Both the position numbers and the translations under genes were made by a program. Shown one piece after another: positions 10,762-22,359 of a stretch of DNA of 64,000 nt. The first letter of the stretch is position 1. The number at the start of each line of letters is the position of its first letter. Under the pieces are notes generated by a model. That model searched no databases. It worked only from the letters and a program-made list of their open reading frames with translations, and was not told the DNA's origin. This DNA comes from Lunularia cruciata (lineage: Eukaryota > Streptophyta > Marchantiopsida > Lunulariales > Lunulariaceae): positions 52,266,001 through 52,330,000 of the forward strand of contig OX419760.1 of NCBI GenBank assembly GCA_948567375.1. The letters run 5' to 3'.

Positions 10762-10812
10762 TATCTACTACAAAACATAATTATTTTCAATAATTATGTT
10801 TTGTAGTAGATA
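10762..10812. repeat. Perfect hairpin, 24-bp stem and 3-nt loop
   Basis: Arms 10762-10785 and 10789-10812 are exact reverse complements (TATCTACTACAAAACATAAT plus TATT), separated by TTC. It lies 19 bp after the TSD of the 104-bp tail insertion and 48 bp before a TA run. It could be a snapback MITE remnant or a replication-slippage product. Confidence 0.85.
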
Positions 10813-10858
10813 TATACCAAAGAGGTCTATTCAACCAGGCAAGCTGCTGAAGTTAAGA

Positions 10859-10860
<2 letters not shown>

Positions 10861-10925
<65 letters not shown>
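10861..10925. repeat. (AT)n microsatellite
   Basis: About 65 bp of uninterrupted alternating A and T. The open frame across it (poly Ile-Tyr) is an artefact. Confidence 0.95.
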
Positions 10926-10929
<4 letters not shown>

Positions 10930-12209
10930 GGCCCAACTGTAGAGAAAACTAATGCATGCAGAGCTTACAAAATTAACCACCTCGTCTCTTAACTTGCATG
11001 ACACTATTTCCACCTTATACTTTATATTAGACAAGTATGACAAATCATATGGTACTCACCTTAATTTTTACATTAAAACATGCCATATTAAAGTAAAACG
11101 ATTGCTTTTCTCATAATAAACATAATACTTCGTGATTGTGATCCAAAGCTTACTCGATATAACTTTATAATATGAGATTATTTTTAGCAATAGAATTTAG
11201 ACATAAGTTAATATCTTTATAGTAGCAACTTATAACATTGAGAAATTAAATGTTTTCAAACTTAAAATTTTGCATTAAGAAAGAGATTTCTATGTTGTAG
11301 ACTTATTTGAGGGGCTTAGAAATATCTCAGAGCTTTGACAAATAAATTTTTATTTCAAAAAGGAAAAATAAAATCAACTAACTAGTAATTTATAGAAGAT
11401 GCTAGAATGAAAAAAAAACTCATATATAATTTAATTTATTTAAAATTATTCTGTAATTATATTCCTACCTAAAATATTATATTGTATTCCCACAGAATAA
11501 TTTTCATATTCTAGTTATACAAGAGGTGTATTTAGTTAATGTACTGGTGTTGAAAGAGATGTATTACTTATTCTCTTTTTGATTTTTGGTTTTGAATTAG
11601 TATAGATGATACTAATGTGGGTAGAATTCATGAGTGATATTATCAAACCTCATCATCAAAAATCATATTTGATGATTTTATGTTTTAGTAATATCTAGAA
11701 AGTATATTCCACAAAGGATTTATTCATATGTACACACATTCATATATCAAATGAGTTTTTAAATCAAATATTCATCTTTACAATGGTATATAACCATCTC
11801 TTGATTATTCAAGTTGATTTATGATGCATTGATGAATTGATTGGAGTGCTATCATTTTAATTAAAGGTTGAATCGTAGAGTTCATAAAGATGGTAGGTAG
11901 TATTATCATAAAGAGTTAGGATCTTGTGATGATACTAGAGAAGAGTTTAATTGATTGTTTGAAAAGAGTTTTCAGTAATCCTCTTGGAAATTAGTATATA
12001 TTTCTATTGGTGTTGTCTTATAATATATTAACAAGGTCTTCTAATATAACAATAACTTTCTTCAATACATGGAGGGATTTTAAATAAATTAGTAGAAAAA
12101 ATTGTATCAAAGGCTTTACCATAAGATTGTACAATTAAAAATCACCCTAATGATAATAAAAGAAGTTATATTTTATATAAAAACTTTATAGAATTCATTT
12201 TTATTTAAT

Positions 12210-12212
<3 letters not shown>
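10926..12212. other. Very AT-rich spacer
   Basis: Dense A/T sequence with no open frame or repeat I can name. It may be old transposon DNA. Confidence 0.5.

Positions 12213-12265
<53 letters not shown>
12213..12265. repeat. (TA)n microsatellite
   Basis: About 53 bp of alternating T and A. Confidence 0.95.
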
Positions 12266-12266
<1 letters not shown>

Positions 12267-12525
12267 CTATCAATAGGGTACATTATAGAAGCCCAACTCA
12301 TTTAAGAAGTTATAAACTTTAATAGTCAAAAATAAATGTCTCCAAGTATCTCCCAATCAATAAGGTATTGATTACACTCGTTGAGCAAAACTCACTCTTA
12401 ACACAACAAATCTAAGGTACAATTGCCATCTCTACTATCCAATGTAGCAAAAAGCTCAACATGGAAAAAGTGAGCTCTTTGAAGCTCCACTTTGGGGTAA
12501 ACCTCTCCTTGGGAAGACCAAGGAG

Positions 12526-12660
12526 TCTAGTCCTAATTGCACATCCAACTATATTAATGATGTGAATATACAATTGTCACTAAGTAGTCCATGAGTTGCT
12601 ATTGATACAAATGTGACAATAAGTAAAACATCCTAGTAAATTAGCTTAGGCATTATAGGT
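12526..12660. repeat. Dispersed repeat, partner at 50114-50260
   Basis: CTAATTGCACATCCAA, then CACTAAGTAGTCCATGAGT (CACTAAATAGTCAATGAGT in the partner) and TTATTGATA-type sequence recur in the same order and orientation at 50.1 kb. Similarity is moderate. The repeat type is unknown. Confidence 0.5.
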
Positions 12661-12781
12661 GTTGTGACAACTATTGTGCACATATGCATCCTAACACAAC
12701 TTATATGTTTATCAAGAATATGCACTATGCACTCTTAAATTATAATTCGCACAAGAAGTCATAAAAAAACTCTAAAGTACC

Positions 12782-13379
12782 TATCATACCATTTAGCTAG
12801 ATATATTATCTAGAGGTGAAATTTGGCTTGGTAACATATGGAAGGATGTTATATATGATGGACTAAGTAGATCAGATAGAGATGAAATCAAAAGAGTATT
12901 TCCACTAATAGTGCAAGAGTCAAAAACACCTTGAAAACTTTAGAGCTAATTTTGGAGGCTTAAATAGATGAATCAGACCTCAAAAATAAAGAGAATCTCT
13001 TCTTTTGGAAAGAAATGGGATGCTTTCCTTCCCCAATTTTTGTCTTATTGAGAGCTTTCCAATGGTACCTCATCCATATGATTTTGAGCTTCCTGCAAGA
13101 AGATTCTCTAAAGATTCTATGTGGTCAAACTTGTTTGACCAACTAGATAGGACAAGAACCAACATGTCACCCATCCATGCAACTAATCTTCAGGTGGAGC
13201 TTGCTAGAATGTCACCAATCCATATATCTGATCCAAGGGTGGGGCCTCCTTTGAGAGAATCCTCTTTGCTATATAATAAAGACAAGGTCCTCTTTTGGGG
13301 CATTAGAATATTGAGTGTGAAGTGTTGTGTTTCTTCTCTTGTGTTTCTCTTGAGGTTCTCCCATCCTCAGAATATTACA
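12782..13379 (+). repeat. Family C chromovirus LTR (short form), probable 5' LTR
   Basis: It starts at a decayed TATCATACCATTTAGCTAG (family start TGTAATACCA-CTAGCTAG) and ends AATATTACA. CTATATAATAAAGAC near 13270 is the likely TATA box. Within a family of six LTRs in this window, this copy lacks the U3 duplication. It is followed directly by a primer-binding site. No matching TSD was found with the 3' LTR at 23716-24410, so pairing the two is inference. Confidence 0.75.
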
Positions 13380-13380
13380 A

Positions 13381-13392
13381 TGGTGTCAGAGC
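13381..13392 (+). promoter_or_regulatory. Primer-binding site, initiator-Met tRNA type
   Basis: TGGTGTCAGAGC immediately after the LTR differs at one position from TGGTATCAGAGC, the complement of the 3' end of plant initiator-Met tRNA. It primes minus-strand DNA synthesis. Confidence 0.85.
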
Positions 13393-14490
13393 TTGGGTTT
13401 CAATTCAAGAGAGTGGAGTGAACATGGGCTATTGAGATCAAATAATTTTGAGGTGAGAAACCATAATGCAATCAATAGATTAGGAGTGTTTTAGAGAGAT
13501 GATAGGATGGATGCTCTTAGAGGACAATTTCTTGCAATTTTCTTTCTATTCTTGAACTTGTTCAATGTCAAGAATATATACATATAATGTGAGCAAGTGA
13601 GAGTATATCTTGTTTACCATTTTGGAGTAGAGTTCATGTATATAGTGATGAATTCACCAAACCCAATGATTCTACATATGGTGGTATACAATAGAGAGTG
13701 GGATTTGAAAATCTATTTTTGGTTATGATGCAATGGATGTGAATATACCCAATCCTCTCCCTTTCAACACTCAAGTAGAAATCCGTTATGTGGTTAGACC
13801 AAAAGTGATGTTTAGGGATTTCATAGTCCATAATGTCAATGAGGAATATTATCAACAAGTGACAGCCTCTGAAGTCCTAATTGTTGTCCCAATAGTCCAA
13901 TGTCATGTTGTGGGTTGTATGGCCCATGAAAAAGTAAACTAGTGTGGTTTATCTCTATAAAGATAAAGTAGGTTGTATGATGGAACTCACGGTTGAGCTA
14001 TTGCCATATGAGCAATCTATGTGCATTTAAGCGGCTGGCCATGTGGAGTATGATCTTATCTTTTTCAAGGACTTTAATGTATATAGGTGGTGGAGAGTTG
14101 AGAGAAAGGGGTGTGTTGAATTTGAGGAATCTCAAGGGGGAGGAGAACATTGGGAGTGAGAGTTGTAGTAAAGCATGAGTATTAGAGCATTCAAGGAAGC
14201 ATTCAAGCAAGAAGTGTCCCATGATCCCAATCTTCCACTCCTAGATCCTTTTCTCATCAAGCTTTAAATTCTACACTGTGATGGCTTACAAGATTGGATG
14301 GTGGTACATTTTGGGGCGGCATTCATGGAGTCCATGATGGAAAACCCAAATCATATTGCCATTTTGGTACTTCCTTATGAGCAGGTATGGGATTTGACAA
14401 TCTATGTGCTCTTATGGATGGAGAATGAATTAATTTCACTCATGAGCTTCAAGGTAGAGTTGCGGGGTACATTTGTCAAAAAGTGAAAAG
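13393..14490 (+). pseudogene. Family C leader and N-terminal gag-like region
   Basis: A frame at 13733-13942 reads MDVNIPNPLPFNTQVEIRYV and continues VRPKVMFRDF and NEEYYQQVTASEV. The same segment occurs on the minus strand at 17445-17648, so it is a conserved part of the element upstream of gag. The next 500 bases give scattered open frames (for example 14298-14486, VVHFGAAFMESMMENPNHIA) with stops between. I do not recognise a named domain; position suggests the N-terminal portion of the gag polyprotein or a leader ORF. Confidence 0.5.
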
Positions 14491-15140
14491 GCTAAATGAC
14501 AAATTTGCAAGAGTTTGGGTCATAATAGGAGAAGCTTGGAATTCTTCAAGGATTGAAGGAGTTAAGGGAGGTCATTCAAGAAGAGAAGAACATGGTTGGA
14601 GAAAGGAGCTAACATACTACAATTGGGGGACAAAACAAATGATTTGAGTAGATTCTAGGAGAGATATGAATCTATTGAATAAAGGGGGGTAGAATTCATA
14701 CCTAGGAGCACAAAATAAAAAATTTGGAGAGCTTCATGGTACATTTCTGTGGTTTGTCAGTGGATTTGGAGAGTAGGAAAAGTTCTTACAGTATTCAACT
14801 CAAGAAATTCTAGGTTTTGATCAATCTCAAATTAAATCTGGTCAATTGAAGTTGGAGCTATGGGAAGTGAGGTGTTAGAGATGAGATGTTGATCAGGTTT
14901 GGAATTTTGGTCAATCTTAAAGTTGTGGTTTGAATCAACTTATGAAAATATTAAGTATTATTGGTGGTTAGGTCTTGCACCCTATGCAAAGTTTTCATGT
15001 GGAGTCCTTAAACAAAAAATTTAGGGTCTTGGATCAAGCATACCTGGGTTTGTAGAGCTCACAAGCTAGCCCAGCTTAGGAATTGATGCATATCTAGGGA
15101 TTGGGATTTGATTGAGTCATAAGACTTCAGGCATTTAGCC
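14491..15140. other. Decayed element interior, no domain recognised
   Basis: No open frame of note on either strand. It is probably family C internal sequence, from its position between the leader and a tandem duplication. Confidence 0.35.
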
Positions 15141-15648
15141 AAGAGCACAAGTAGCTATTGTGGAAAATTTGATTGGCTCATGGTCCATAGAAAATGAGAA
15201 AAAATACTATAAGTTCCATTGAAAATACAAGTGTAAGCTCAAGAGTAGCATTTCTATCTTCAATCAAGACTGAATGCCAACTCTCCATTTTTGTGTCAAT
15301 GATTGAAGATTTTAGGTTACTAGACTAGCTTTGAGGATTATTTGTATCTTTAATCTTGAATTATGGTGGAAATTTTCAAGACCCAATGCCAACTCTTAGG
15401 CAAGAGCACAAGTAGCTATTGTGGAAAATTTGATTTGCTCATGGTCCATAGAAAATGGGAAAAAATACTATAAGTTCCATTGAAAATACAAGTGTAAGCT
15501 CAAGAGGAGCATTTCTATCTTCAATCAAGACTAAATGCTCTCTCTCCATTTTTGTGTCAATGATTGAAGATTTTAGGTTACTAGACTAGCTTTGAGGATT
15601 ATTTGTATCTTTAATCTTGAATTATGGTGGAAATTTTCAAGACCCAAG
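15141..15648. repeat. Two-copy tandem duplication, period 261 bp
   Basis: AAGAGCACAAGTAGCTATTG begins copies at 15141 and 15402; the copies stay nearly identical through GGTGGAAATTTTCAAGACCC. Differences are a few substitutions and a short insertion at the first copy's end. No coding potential. Confidence 0.85.
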
Positions 15649-15882
15649 AGCAAACCTTCAATTAGGGATTTTGAAATTACGGTAAAACCTACAAAATCTT
15701 GGCCAAGTTTGAGACCTTATCAAGGGATTTGTAGTAGTCTGATTGTTGTTTATTCTATATCATTGTAAAGCTTATCTCATAAGCTTTCCATTGAATTCTA
15801 GAACATATGCATCCAAGTCACAAAAATTCCATAAGTTGCACAATTCCATAAGTATTGGTCCACCAAAATGGTATGTGTTAGC

Positions 15883-16384
15883 TCAATAGTTTTGCATCAT
15901 TGTTATTGCTTCACCTCCTCCAAGCGCCCTTGCTATTCTTTGGGTGTAAGCAATGGCTTCAAAAATAGTACAAGGATTTTGCACCATTACCTCTTGGCAA
16001 ATCCGCTCTTTTAATCCTCTCTTGAAAATATCAAGAGCTTTGGTTGGACTCATATTGGTTATCGCCACTTGTAGATCCAAAAATGCCTCCATGTACTCTT
16101 GTATGCTATTCTTTTGCTTCAAACCCCAAAGTCTGGTTCGGACCATTTGCACGGAATCCATAGATTGGAAATTTTTGAGTAGCCTTTCTTGCATGGCTGT
16201 CCAAGTGACCTCTCTTCCTTTTAGCAGCAATGATTGTTCCCAAGCGTCATACCATGTGAGGGCCTTATCAGTCAAGTACCCACACGCAAACACACTAGCA
16301 AAATGATCAGTGATCTCCATTGTGAACAATCAAAGGTATCGTATCATTCTTGAAATTAAATTTTCCACTACTCCCATGGAACGT
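15883..16384 (-). pseudogene. Family C gag (capsid region), minus strand
   Basis: The open frame 16329-15883 has 148 codons and is typical retrotransposon gag: ALTWYDAWEQ, EVTWTAMQERLLKNF, IQEYMEAFLDLQ and EAIAYTQRIARALGGGEA. Gag forms the particle in which reverse transcription takes place. The same protein is readable, with stops, on the + strand at 18754-19240 (EVTWTAMQEALLKNF). Upstream the frame continues to HGSSGKFNFKN and is then cut by a solo LTR at 16385. After GGGEA the two copies diverge, so this one is 3'-broken. Confidence 0.8.
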
Positions 16385-17124
16385 TGTAATACCAAGAGCT
16401 AGCCATATGATCTAGATGTGAATTTGTTTTGGTAACATCTGGAATGATGTTATACATGATGGAGAAAATAGATCAGATAGAAGTATCACCCAAAGTGTAC
16501 TTTTACTAATAGTGCAGAAACCAAAATAGACTTGAAAACCTTAGAACCAATAGCCAGACATATGATTTAAAGGTGAGAATTGGTTTGCAACATTTGGAAG
16601 GATGTTACACATGATGGACTTAATAGATCAAAAAGAGGTCACCAAAAGGGGACTTCTACTAAGAGTAGGAACCAAAATATGCCTAAAATCTTTGAAGGTA
16701 GTTTCAAAGGCCTAAACGGATGAATTAGGCCTAAAAAGTATGCAGATTGCTCCCCCTAACATAAGAAAGGTTGGCCTTCCCTCCCCTCTAGTTTGTCTCA
16801 TTGAGAGCTTTCCAATGGTACCTCACCCATGCAATTTTGAGATTCTTATAGGAAAATTCCCTAGAAGATTCCATCTGATCAAAGCTTGTTTGACCAACCA
16901 GATAGGACCAAGACCAACATGTCACCCATCCAAGTAAGTAATCCAAGTGTGAAGCTTGCTGACATGTCACCTATCTTTGTGTCTAATCCTATGGTGGAGC
17001 TTCCTTGGAGGAGATCCTCTTTGTCTATATAATAAAGAGAAGGTGCTCTTTTGGGGCATCGGAGTTTGAGTGTGAAACTTATGTTTGTGCTTCCATGTTT
17101 CACTGCTATCCTCACAACATTACA
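16385..17124 (+). repeat. Family C solo LTR (long form) with degenerate 5-bp TSD
   Basis: It runs from TGTAATACCAAGAGCTAG to ACAACATTACA and is flanked by AACGT (16380-16384) and AATGT (17125-17129), one transition apart. Removing it joins minus-strand gag to its leader in frame. The first 320 bases contain two tandem copies of the ~155-bp U3 module. A solo LTR arises when recombination removes an element's interior. Confidence 0.85.
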
Positions 17125-17996
17125 AATGTTGTCCCTTGTAAGGCTTGATGTTGCATGTCTTCTTCATTCATAGTAACAATGTGGCTTGGTTGTTGATTGA
17201 AATCGGTATCATTGGTAGGCCTAACTCTCCAAGTACTTTAATTACTGGTGTTGGTTGTTGAGACAACTCTCCTTCTTGCATTACTTGATCCTTCTTGAAA
17301 ACATGTACTTCACCTTCAATTACTCCATGGTCATCTTGATTTCTCAAAACTCATTCAACATCCACTACATTCCTTGCATCAACTCTTGCAATTACGGATC
17401 TATGATTTCTACACATGATTGATGTTCAATTGCTACTTCCTACTTCAATAAAGGGTTAGAATGTTTACTTGGGACGTTTCACAAACTATGGAGACTACCA
17501 TTAGGACCTCAGAGGCCATCACTTGTTGATAATATTCCTCACCAAAATTGTGGATTACAAAATCCCTAAACATCACTTTTGGTCTAACTACATAACGGAT
17601 TACTACTTGTGTGTTGAAAGGATGAGGATTTGATACATTCAGATCCATACCATCATAATAGAATGTAGATTTTCAAATCCCACTTTGTTTCAAATACCAT
17701 CATAGGTAGAATCACTAGGTTTGGTGAATTCATCACTTTGTCCATGAATTTTGCTCCAAAGTGATAAACTAACGATACTCTCATTTGCTCACGCTAGATA
17801 TACATAGACTTGATGTGGAATGGATTCAAGAATGGGAAGCTAGGTATAGAAAGTGGTCCTCTTGGTGCATCCATCCCATCCGCTCTCTAAAGCCCTTCCC
17901 AAGTCTAGCAATTGCACTATGTTCTCCACCTCAAATTACTCAATTTCAGTAGCTCGTGCTCTTCCAAGAGGGGTGATCCACTCACTTTGATACCAT
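17125..17996 (-). pseudogene. Family C leader and N-terminal region, minus strand
   Basis: The minus strand from 17996 opens with a PBS-like TGGTATCAAAGTG next to the LTR, then the leader, then the frame 17648-17445 (MDLNVSNPHPFNTQVVIRYV, RPKVMFRDFVIHN). It matches the + strand leader at 13.4-13.9 kb and continues, across the solo LTR, into the minus-strand gag. Confidence 0.75.
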
Positions 17997-18753
17997 TGTA
18001 ATATTCCAAAGACAAGAGAATTTTTCAAGAGAGATACAAGAGAAAAAACACACATTTCACCCTCAATCCTCCAATGCCCCAAAGGAGCACCTTCTCTTTA
18101 TTATATAGCCAAGGAAGATCTCCTCCAAGGAAGCTCCACCATAGGATTAGGTACATGGATAGGTGACCTTTCAGCAAGCTCCACCATTAGATTAATTGCT
18201 TGGATGGGTGACATGTTGGTCCTGATCCCATCTGGTTGGTCAAACAAGCTTTGACCAAAGGGAATCTTTTAGAGAATCTTCTTGTAGGAATCTCAAAATC
18301 ACATGGATGAGGTACCATTGGAAAGCTCTTGGTGAGAAAAACTTGGGGGAAGGAAGGCCAGCCTCTACTACATGTGGAGTGGGGATTCCCACATTTTTGA
18401 GGTCTAATTTATCCTTTTAGGCCTCCAAAATTACCTCTAAACTTTTCAGGCCTATTTTGGCTTTTGCTCTATTAGTAGAAGTGATATTTTGGTGATAACT
18501 CTATCTGATCTACATTATCCATTATGTGTAACATCATTCTAGATGTTACCACCCCAAGTTTCACCTCTACATCATATATCTAGCTATTGATTCTAAAGTT
18601 TCCAAACATGTTTTGGTTTCTGGCCTACTAGTAGAAGTACTCTTTTGGTGATACCTCTAGCTTATCTACTTAGTCCATCATGTATAACATCCTTCCAGAT
18701 GTTACCAAACCAAATTTCATCTCTAGATCATCTATCTAGCTATTGGTATTACA
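17997..18753 (-). repeat. Family C LTR (long form), 5' LTR of the minus-strand copy
   Basis: On the + strand it starts TGTAATATTCCAAAGAC and ends TTGGTATTACA, so the element reads leftwards from it. It has the duplicated U3 module and a TATA-like TTATTATATAG near 18100. It abuts + strand gag at 18754 (AGTAGTGG). No paired 3' LTR was located to the left. Confidence 0.85.
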
Positions 18754-19440
18754 AGTAGTGGAAAATTAGATTTCAAGAATGATTGATACTTTTGATTATT
18801 CATGATTGAGATCACCAATCATCCTACAAGCATGTTTGCATGTGGTTACTTGACCAATACAGTCCTCACATGGTAAGATGCTTGGGAACAATCAATGTTT
18901 GCAAAAGGAAGAGAGGTCACTTGGACGGCAATGCAAGAAGCTCTACTAAAAAATTTTCAATATGTGGATTTTGTGCAAATGGCCCAAACTTGACCATGTG
19001 AGTTGAAGTAAAAGAACATCATACAAGAGTACATGGGGGAATTTCTCAATCTCTAGGTTGCAATAATAGATATGAGTCTAATAGAAACTTTGGACAATTT
19101 CAAACAAGGATTAAAAGGGTAAATTTGCCAAGAAGTAATGGTACAAAACTCTCACATTGCTTTTGAAGCCATTGCTTATGCTCAAAGAATAGCAAGGCGC
19201 TTGGAGGAGGTGAAGTCCCAACTCAACATTATTAGGTTAAAAAACCACACTTTGCTAGATGAATTCTTATGAAATTGGGCAACATTTAGTTCCAAGATCA
19301 AGGAGCACAATCTCTCCAAGGAGAACAGAAATGGATCAAAGAAAGGAGAGATTGACTCCCATGAAGAGAAAGGACTCAAGTAGAACAACATCATTGCTGC
19401 AACTATGGCCAAGTTGGGCACAATGCCATCATTTGCCGTG
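18754..19440 (+). pseudogene. Family C gag with zinc knuckle, + strand
   Basis: Starting exactly at AGTAGTGG, the + strand reads decayed gag (ACGYLTNTVLTW, GREVTWTAMQEALLKNF, AFEAIAYAQRIARRLEEV). Around 19392-19433 the nucleocapsid knuckle is CCNYGQVGHNAIIC: in the C-x2-C-x4-H-x4-C pattern the second Cys is Tyr, one base away. Stops and shifts are frequent. Gag, protease, RT, integrase and chromodomain follow in canonical order to 23.7 kb. Confidence 0.75.
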
Positions 19441-19644
19441 CTTGTATTCCTAGAGGCCTTTGGTCTCCATACAAGTGATCTTCAAAAAACATGGAGAGAC
19501 AAATTGAAGAGGAGGATGCAAAAATCACATTGGAAAGTAAAGATTGTAAATGTAAATGTACCTTGTGGTCTTACTAGCTCAATGGAGAAGAGAAAAAGTG
19601 AGACGAGGAAGAGGATGAGTGTGCAAAGGTTGAGGTAGACAAAA

Positions 19645-19960
19645 TCACAATTGATTATTGTGAATGGAGTCCTTGAAGGCTATTGGGTGAGAGTATTGAT
19701 AGACCTTGGAGCAATAGAGAATTTCTTGTCTTGCTCTATTGCAATAAGGTAGGGGATGGATCTAAAGAAGGATGAGGATGAAGAAGTACAATTACCTAAT
19801 GGTTAGATATAGAGGTTTCAATTGTTATCTGGAAAGGTAGCACTCTCTATAAGAGAGTGTCAAGAAGAGATTAAGAGGCAAGTGATAAAATTAGCTCATC
19901 ATAATGCAATCTTAGGCATACCATGGATGGAGCACTACAAACACATTTGATTGGTGAAAG
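19645..19960 (+). pseudogene. Family C aspartic protease, + strand
   Basis: The frame reads IIVNGVLEGYWVRVLIDLGA followed by IENFLS, where the retropepsin D-[ST]-G active site appears as DLG, so Ser/Thr is replaced. AILGIPWMEHY about 80 codons on is the usual end motif. Stops at about 19750 and 19805. The enzyme would cut the polyprotein; this copy cannot. Confidence 0.7.
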
Positions 19961-20089
19961 AAAGTGAAGTAGTGAGAACTTGCCAATAGAATATCATTGG
20001 GATTAAAGAAAGATCACACATGCAAGAACTACCTCTCTATGTTATAGGGATATCAACTATCTATAAGAAAAATAGATGAAGAGAAGTCT

Positions 20090-20617
20090 AGTATGCATAG
20101 CTTGATTGAAAAATTCTTGAGAAATTAAGAGATTTGGTCAGTGAGTTTCAAGATGTTTTCTTGGGTGACCTACCTTCAAGATTACCAACAAAAAGGAGAG
20201 TAGATCATAAAATAGAGATACTTCTTAAGAAGACACCTCCTTGGAAGGCCCCATATTGACTATCACCTCATGAGTTGGAAGAGTGTAAGGCTATAATCAA
20301 GGATATGTTGCATAAAGGGTTTATCCAACACAACGTATCACCATATGGGACTCCTATCTTGTTTGTGAAGAAGAAGGACAATATAATACGCATGTGCATT
20401 GACTAATAGGGCCTAAATCAACAAAAAATAAAGAAAAAATATCCCTTACTCCTCATGGATGACCTATTTGATCAACTCAATGGGGCAAAACTCTTCACCA
20501 AAACTGCCAAGTGGTTACAACCAAATCAGGATTGCAAAAGAAGACTTACACAAAATAACCTTTCAAACAAGGTATGGTCACTTTGAGTACCTGGTGATGC
20601 CATTTGGCCTCACCAAT
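20090..20617 (+). pseudogene. Family C reverse transcriptase, first half
   Basis: Motifs in order: FQDVFLGDLPSRLP, VDHKIEILLKKTPPWKAPY, LSPHELEECKAIIKDMLHKG, SPYGTPILFVKKKDN, then [19 protein letters not shown] and the decayed segment before FGLTN. The RT is cut by a solo LTR at 20618 and resumes at 21356. Confidence 0.8.
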
Positions 20618-21355
20618 TGTAATATTCCAAGGACAAGAGAAGAGAGAAAACACAAATTGCACACTCAAACATTCGATGCCCCAAGGGAGCACCTTCTCTT
20701 TATTATATAGACAAAGAGGATCTCCTCCAAGGAAGCTCCACCATAGGATTAGGGACACAGATAGGTGACATGTCAGCAAGTTCCACCCTTGGATTACTTA
20801 CTTGGATGGGTGACATGTCTGGTCTAGGTCCTATCTAGTTGGTCAAACAAGCTTTGACCGGAGGAAATCTTTTAGTGAATCTTCTTGTAGGAATCTCAGA
20901 ATCACGTGAATAAGGTATTGTTGGAAAGCTCTTGACAAGACAAATCAAGGGGAGGGAAGGCCAGCCTTTCCTCCATTGGGGGGGGGATCTACACATTTTC
21001 GAGGCCTAATTCATCCGTTTAGGCCTCCAAAATTGCCTTCAAAGATTTCAGGCATATTTTGGTACCTACTCTATTAGTAGAAGTCCCCTTTTGGTGATAC
21101 CTCTTTCTGATCTGTTTAGTCCATCATGTGTAACATCCTTCCAGATGTTGCCAAACCAATTCTCACCTTTAAATCATATGTCTAGCTATTGGTTCTAAGG
21201 TTCTCAAGTCTATTTTGGTTTCTGCTCTATTAGTAGAAGTACTCTTTTGGTGATACTTCTATCTTATCTATTTTGACCATCATGTATAAAATCATTCTAG
21301 ATGTTACTAAACCAAATTTCACATCTAGATCATATGGCTAGCTCTTGGTATTACA
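20618..21355 (-). repeat. Family C solo LTR (long form) with exact 5-bp TSD
   Basis: On the + strand it runs TGTAATATTCCAAGGACAAG to CTTGGTATTACA, inside the RT gene. CCAAT is duplicated at 20613-20617 and 21356-21360. It has the duplicated U3 module. Removing it restores continuity of the RT segment, so it is younger than the + element. Confidence 0.9.
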
Positions 21356-22230
21356 CCAATGTACTAGCCATTTCATGAGTTTGATGAATAATATGTTTTG
21401 TCCATACTTGGAGAAATTTATTATCATTTTCCTAGATGACATCTTTGTCTACAATAGGACTATGATGGAGCACAAGCAAAATCCGCAAGAAGTCCTCCAA
21501 ATTCTATGATAGAATCAATTGTATGTCAAAATCTCAAAGTGCAAGTTTTGCAAGTTTGATGTAGACTACTTGGGGTATAGAGTAAATAAAGAAGGTATCC
21601 AAGTGTGAAAAAATAAGAAGAGGTCATTCAAAACTAGTGTGTTCTAAAAGATAAGACTCAACTCAAGAGTTTCTTGGGATTTATTGGGTTTTATTGTTGA
21701 TTTTTCAAGGACTTCTCCAAAGTCACACAACCTCTACTAGCACTACTTGGCAAGGGGAAGAAGTGGATGTAGAGAGCTACACAAGAATTGGCCTTTTAGG
21801 TTTTGAAAGATGCACTATTACATGCACTAATTTTGAAATAGTATGACCCAAAATGTCCAATCAAGTTGGCAAAAGATGCATCAGGTGAAGCAATAAGAGC
21901 AATCTTACAACAAGAGTGAGATGATAGAAGGCACCAAGGTACATATTTCTATTGAAATTTATTACCAATAGAACACAACTATCACACCACCAAAAGAGAA
22001 GAGTTGACCATTGTCCTTGCAACCAAGCATTGGAAGCATTATCTTGGCAAGAAGGCATTTGTAGTGGAGAAAGACCATAAATCTCTTGTCTACTTTGAAA
22101 CATAAAAAGATCTATCTTGTTGATAAGATTTGTTAGGCAATGTGGAGATAATGATTCAACATGATGATCATATATGTGGAAGGCAAGAAGCAACTTGTAC
22201 ATGTATTCACCTAAATGCTTATGGCAAACA
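21356..22230 (+). pseudogene. Family C RT second half and RNase H
   Basis: The RT active site is visible as IIIFLDDIFVYN at about 21420-21455 (the xxDD motif of gypsy RT is FLDD here), followed by KCKFCKFDVDYLGYRVNKEG. RNase H is badly decayed, with WKHYLGKKAFVV-like sequence near 22030. Many stops and frameshifts. Confidence 0.75.
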
Positions 22231-22359
22231 ATTTGATGGTAGAGGTCAAGATGAATCCAAAATTTTGGCCAAGGATTATTGTTGCTACAAAAACTAACCC
22301 ACAGGTTGTAGGAGCTCCTTCATCTTAAGGCGTCACCAATACCTAAGGACTCACCTTTC

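Noticed and set aside
10831-11043. Minus-strand frame of 70 codons
   Set aside because: Mostly poly Ile-Tyr from the AT repeat.
12214-12265. TA run as a TATA promoter
   Set aside because: Simple repeat with no gene or LTR structure directly downstream.
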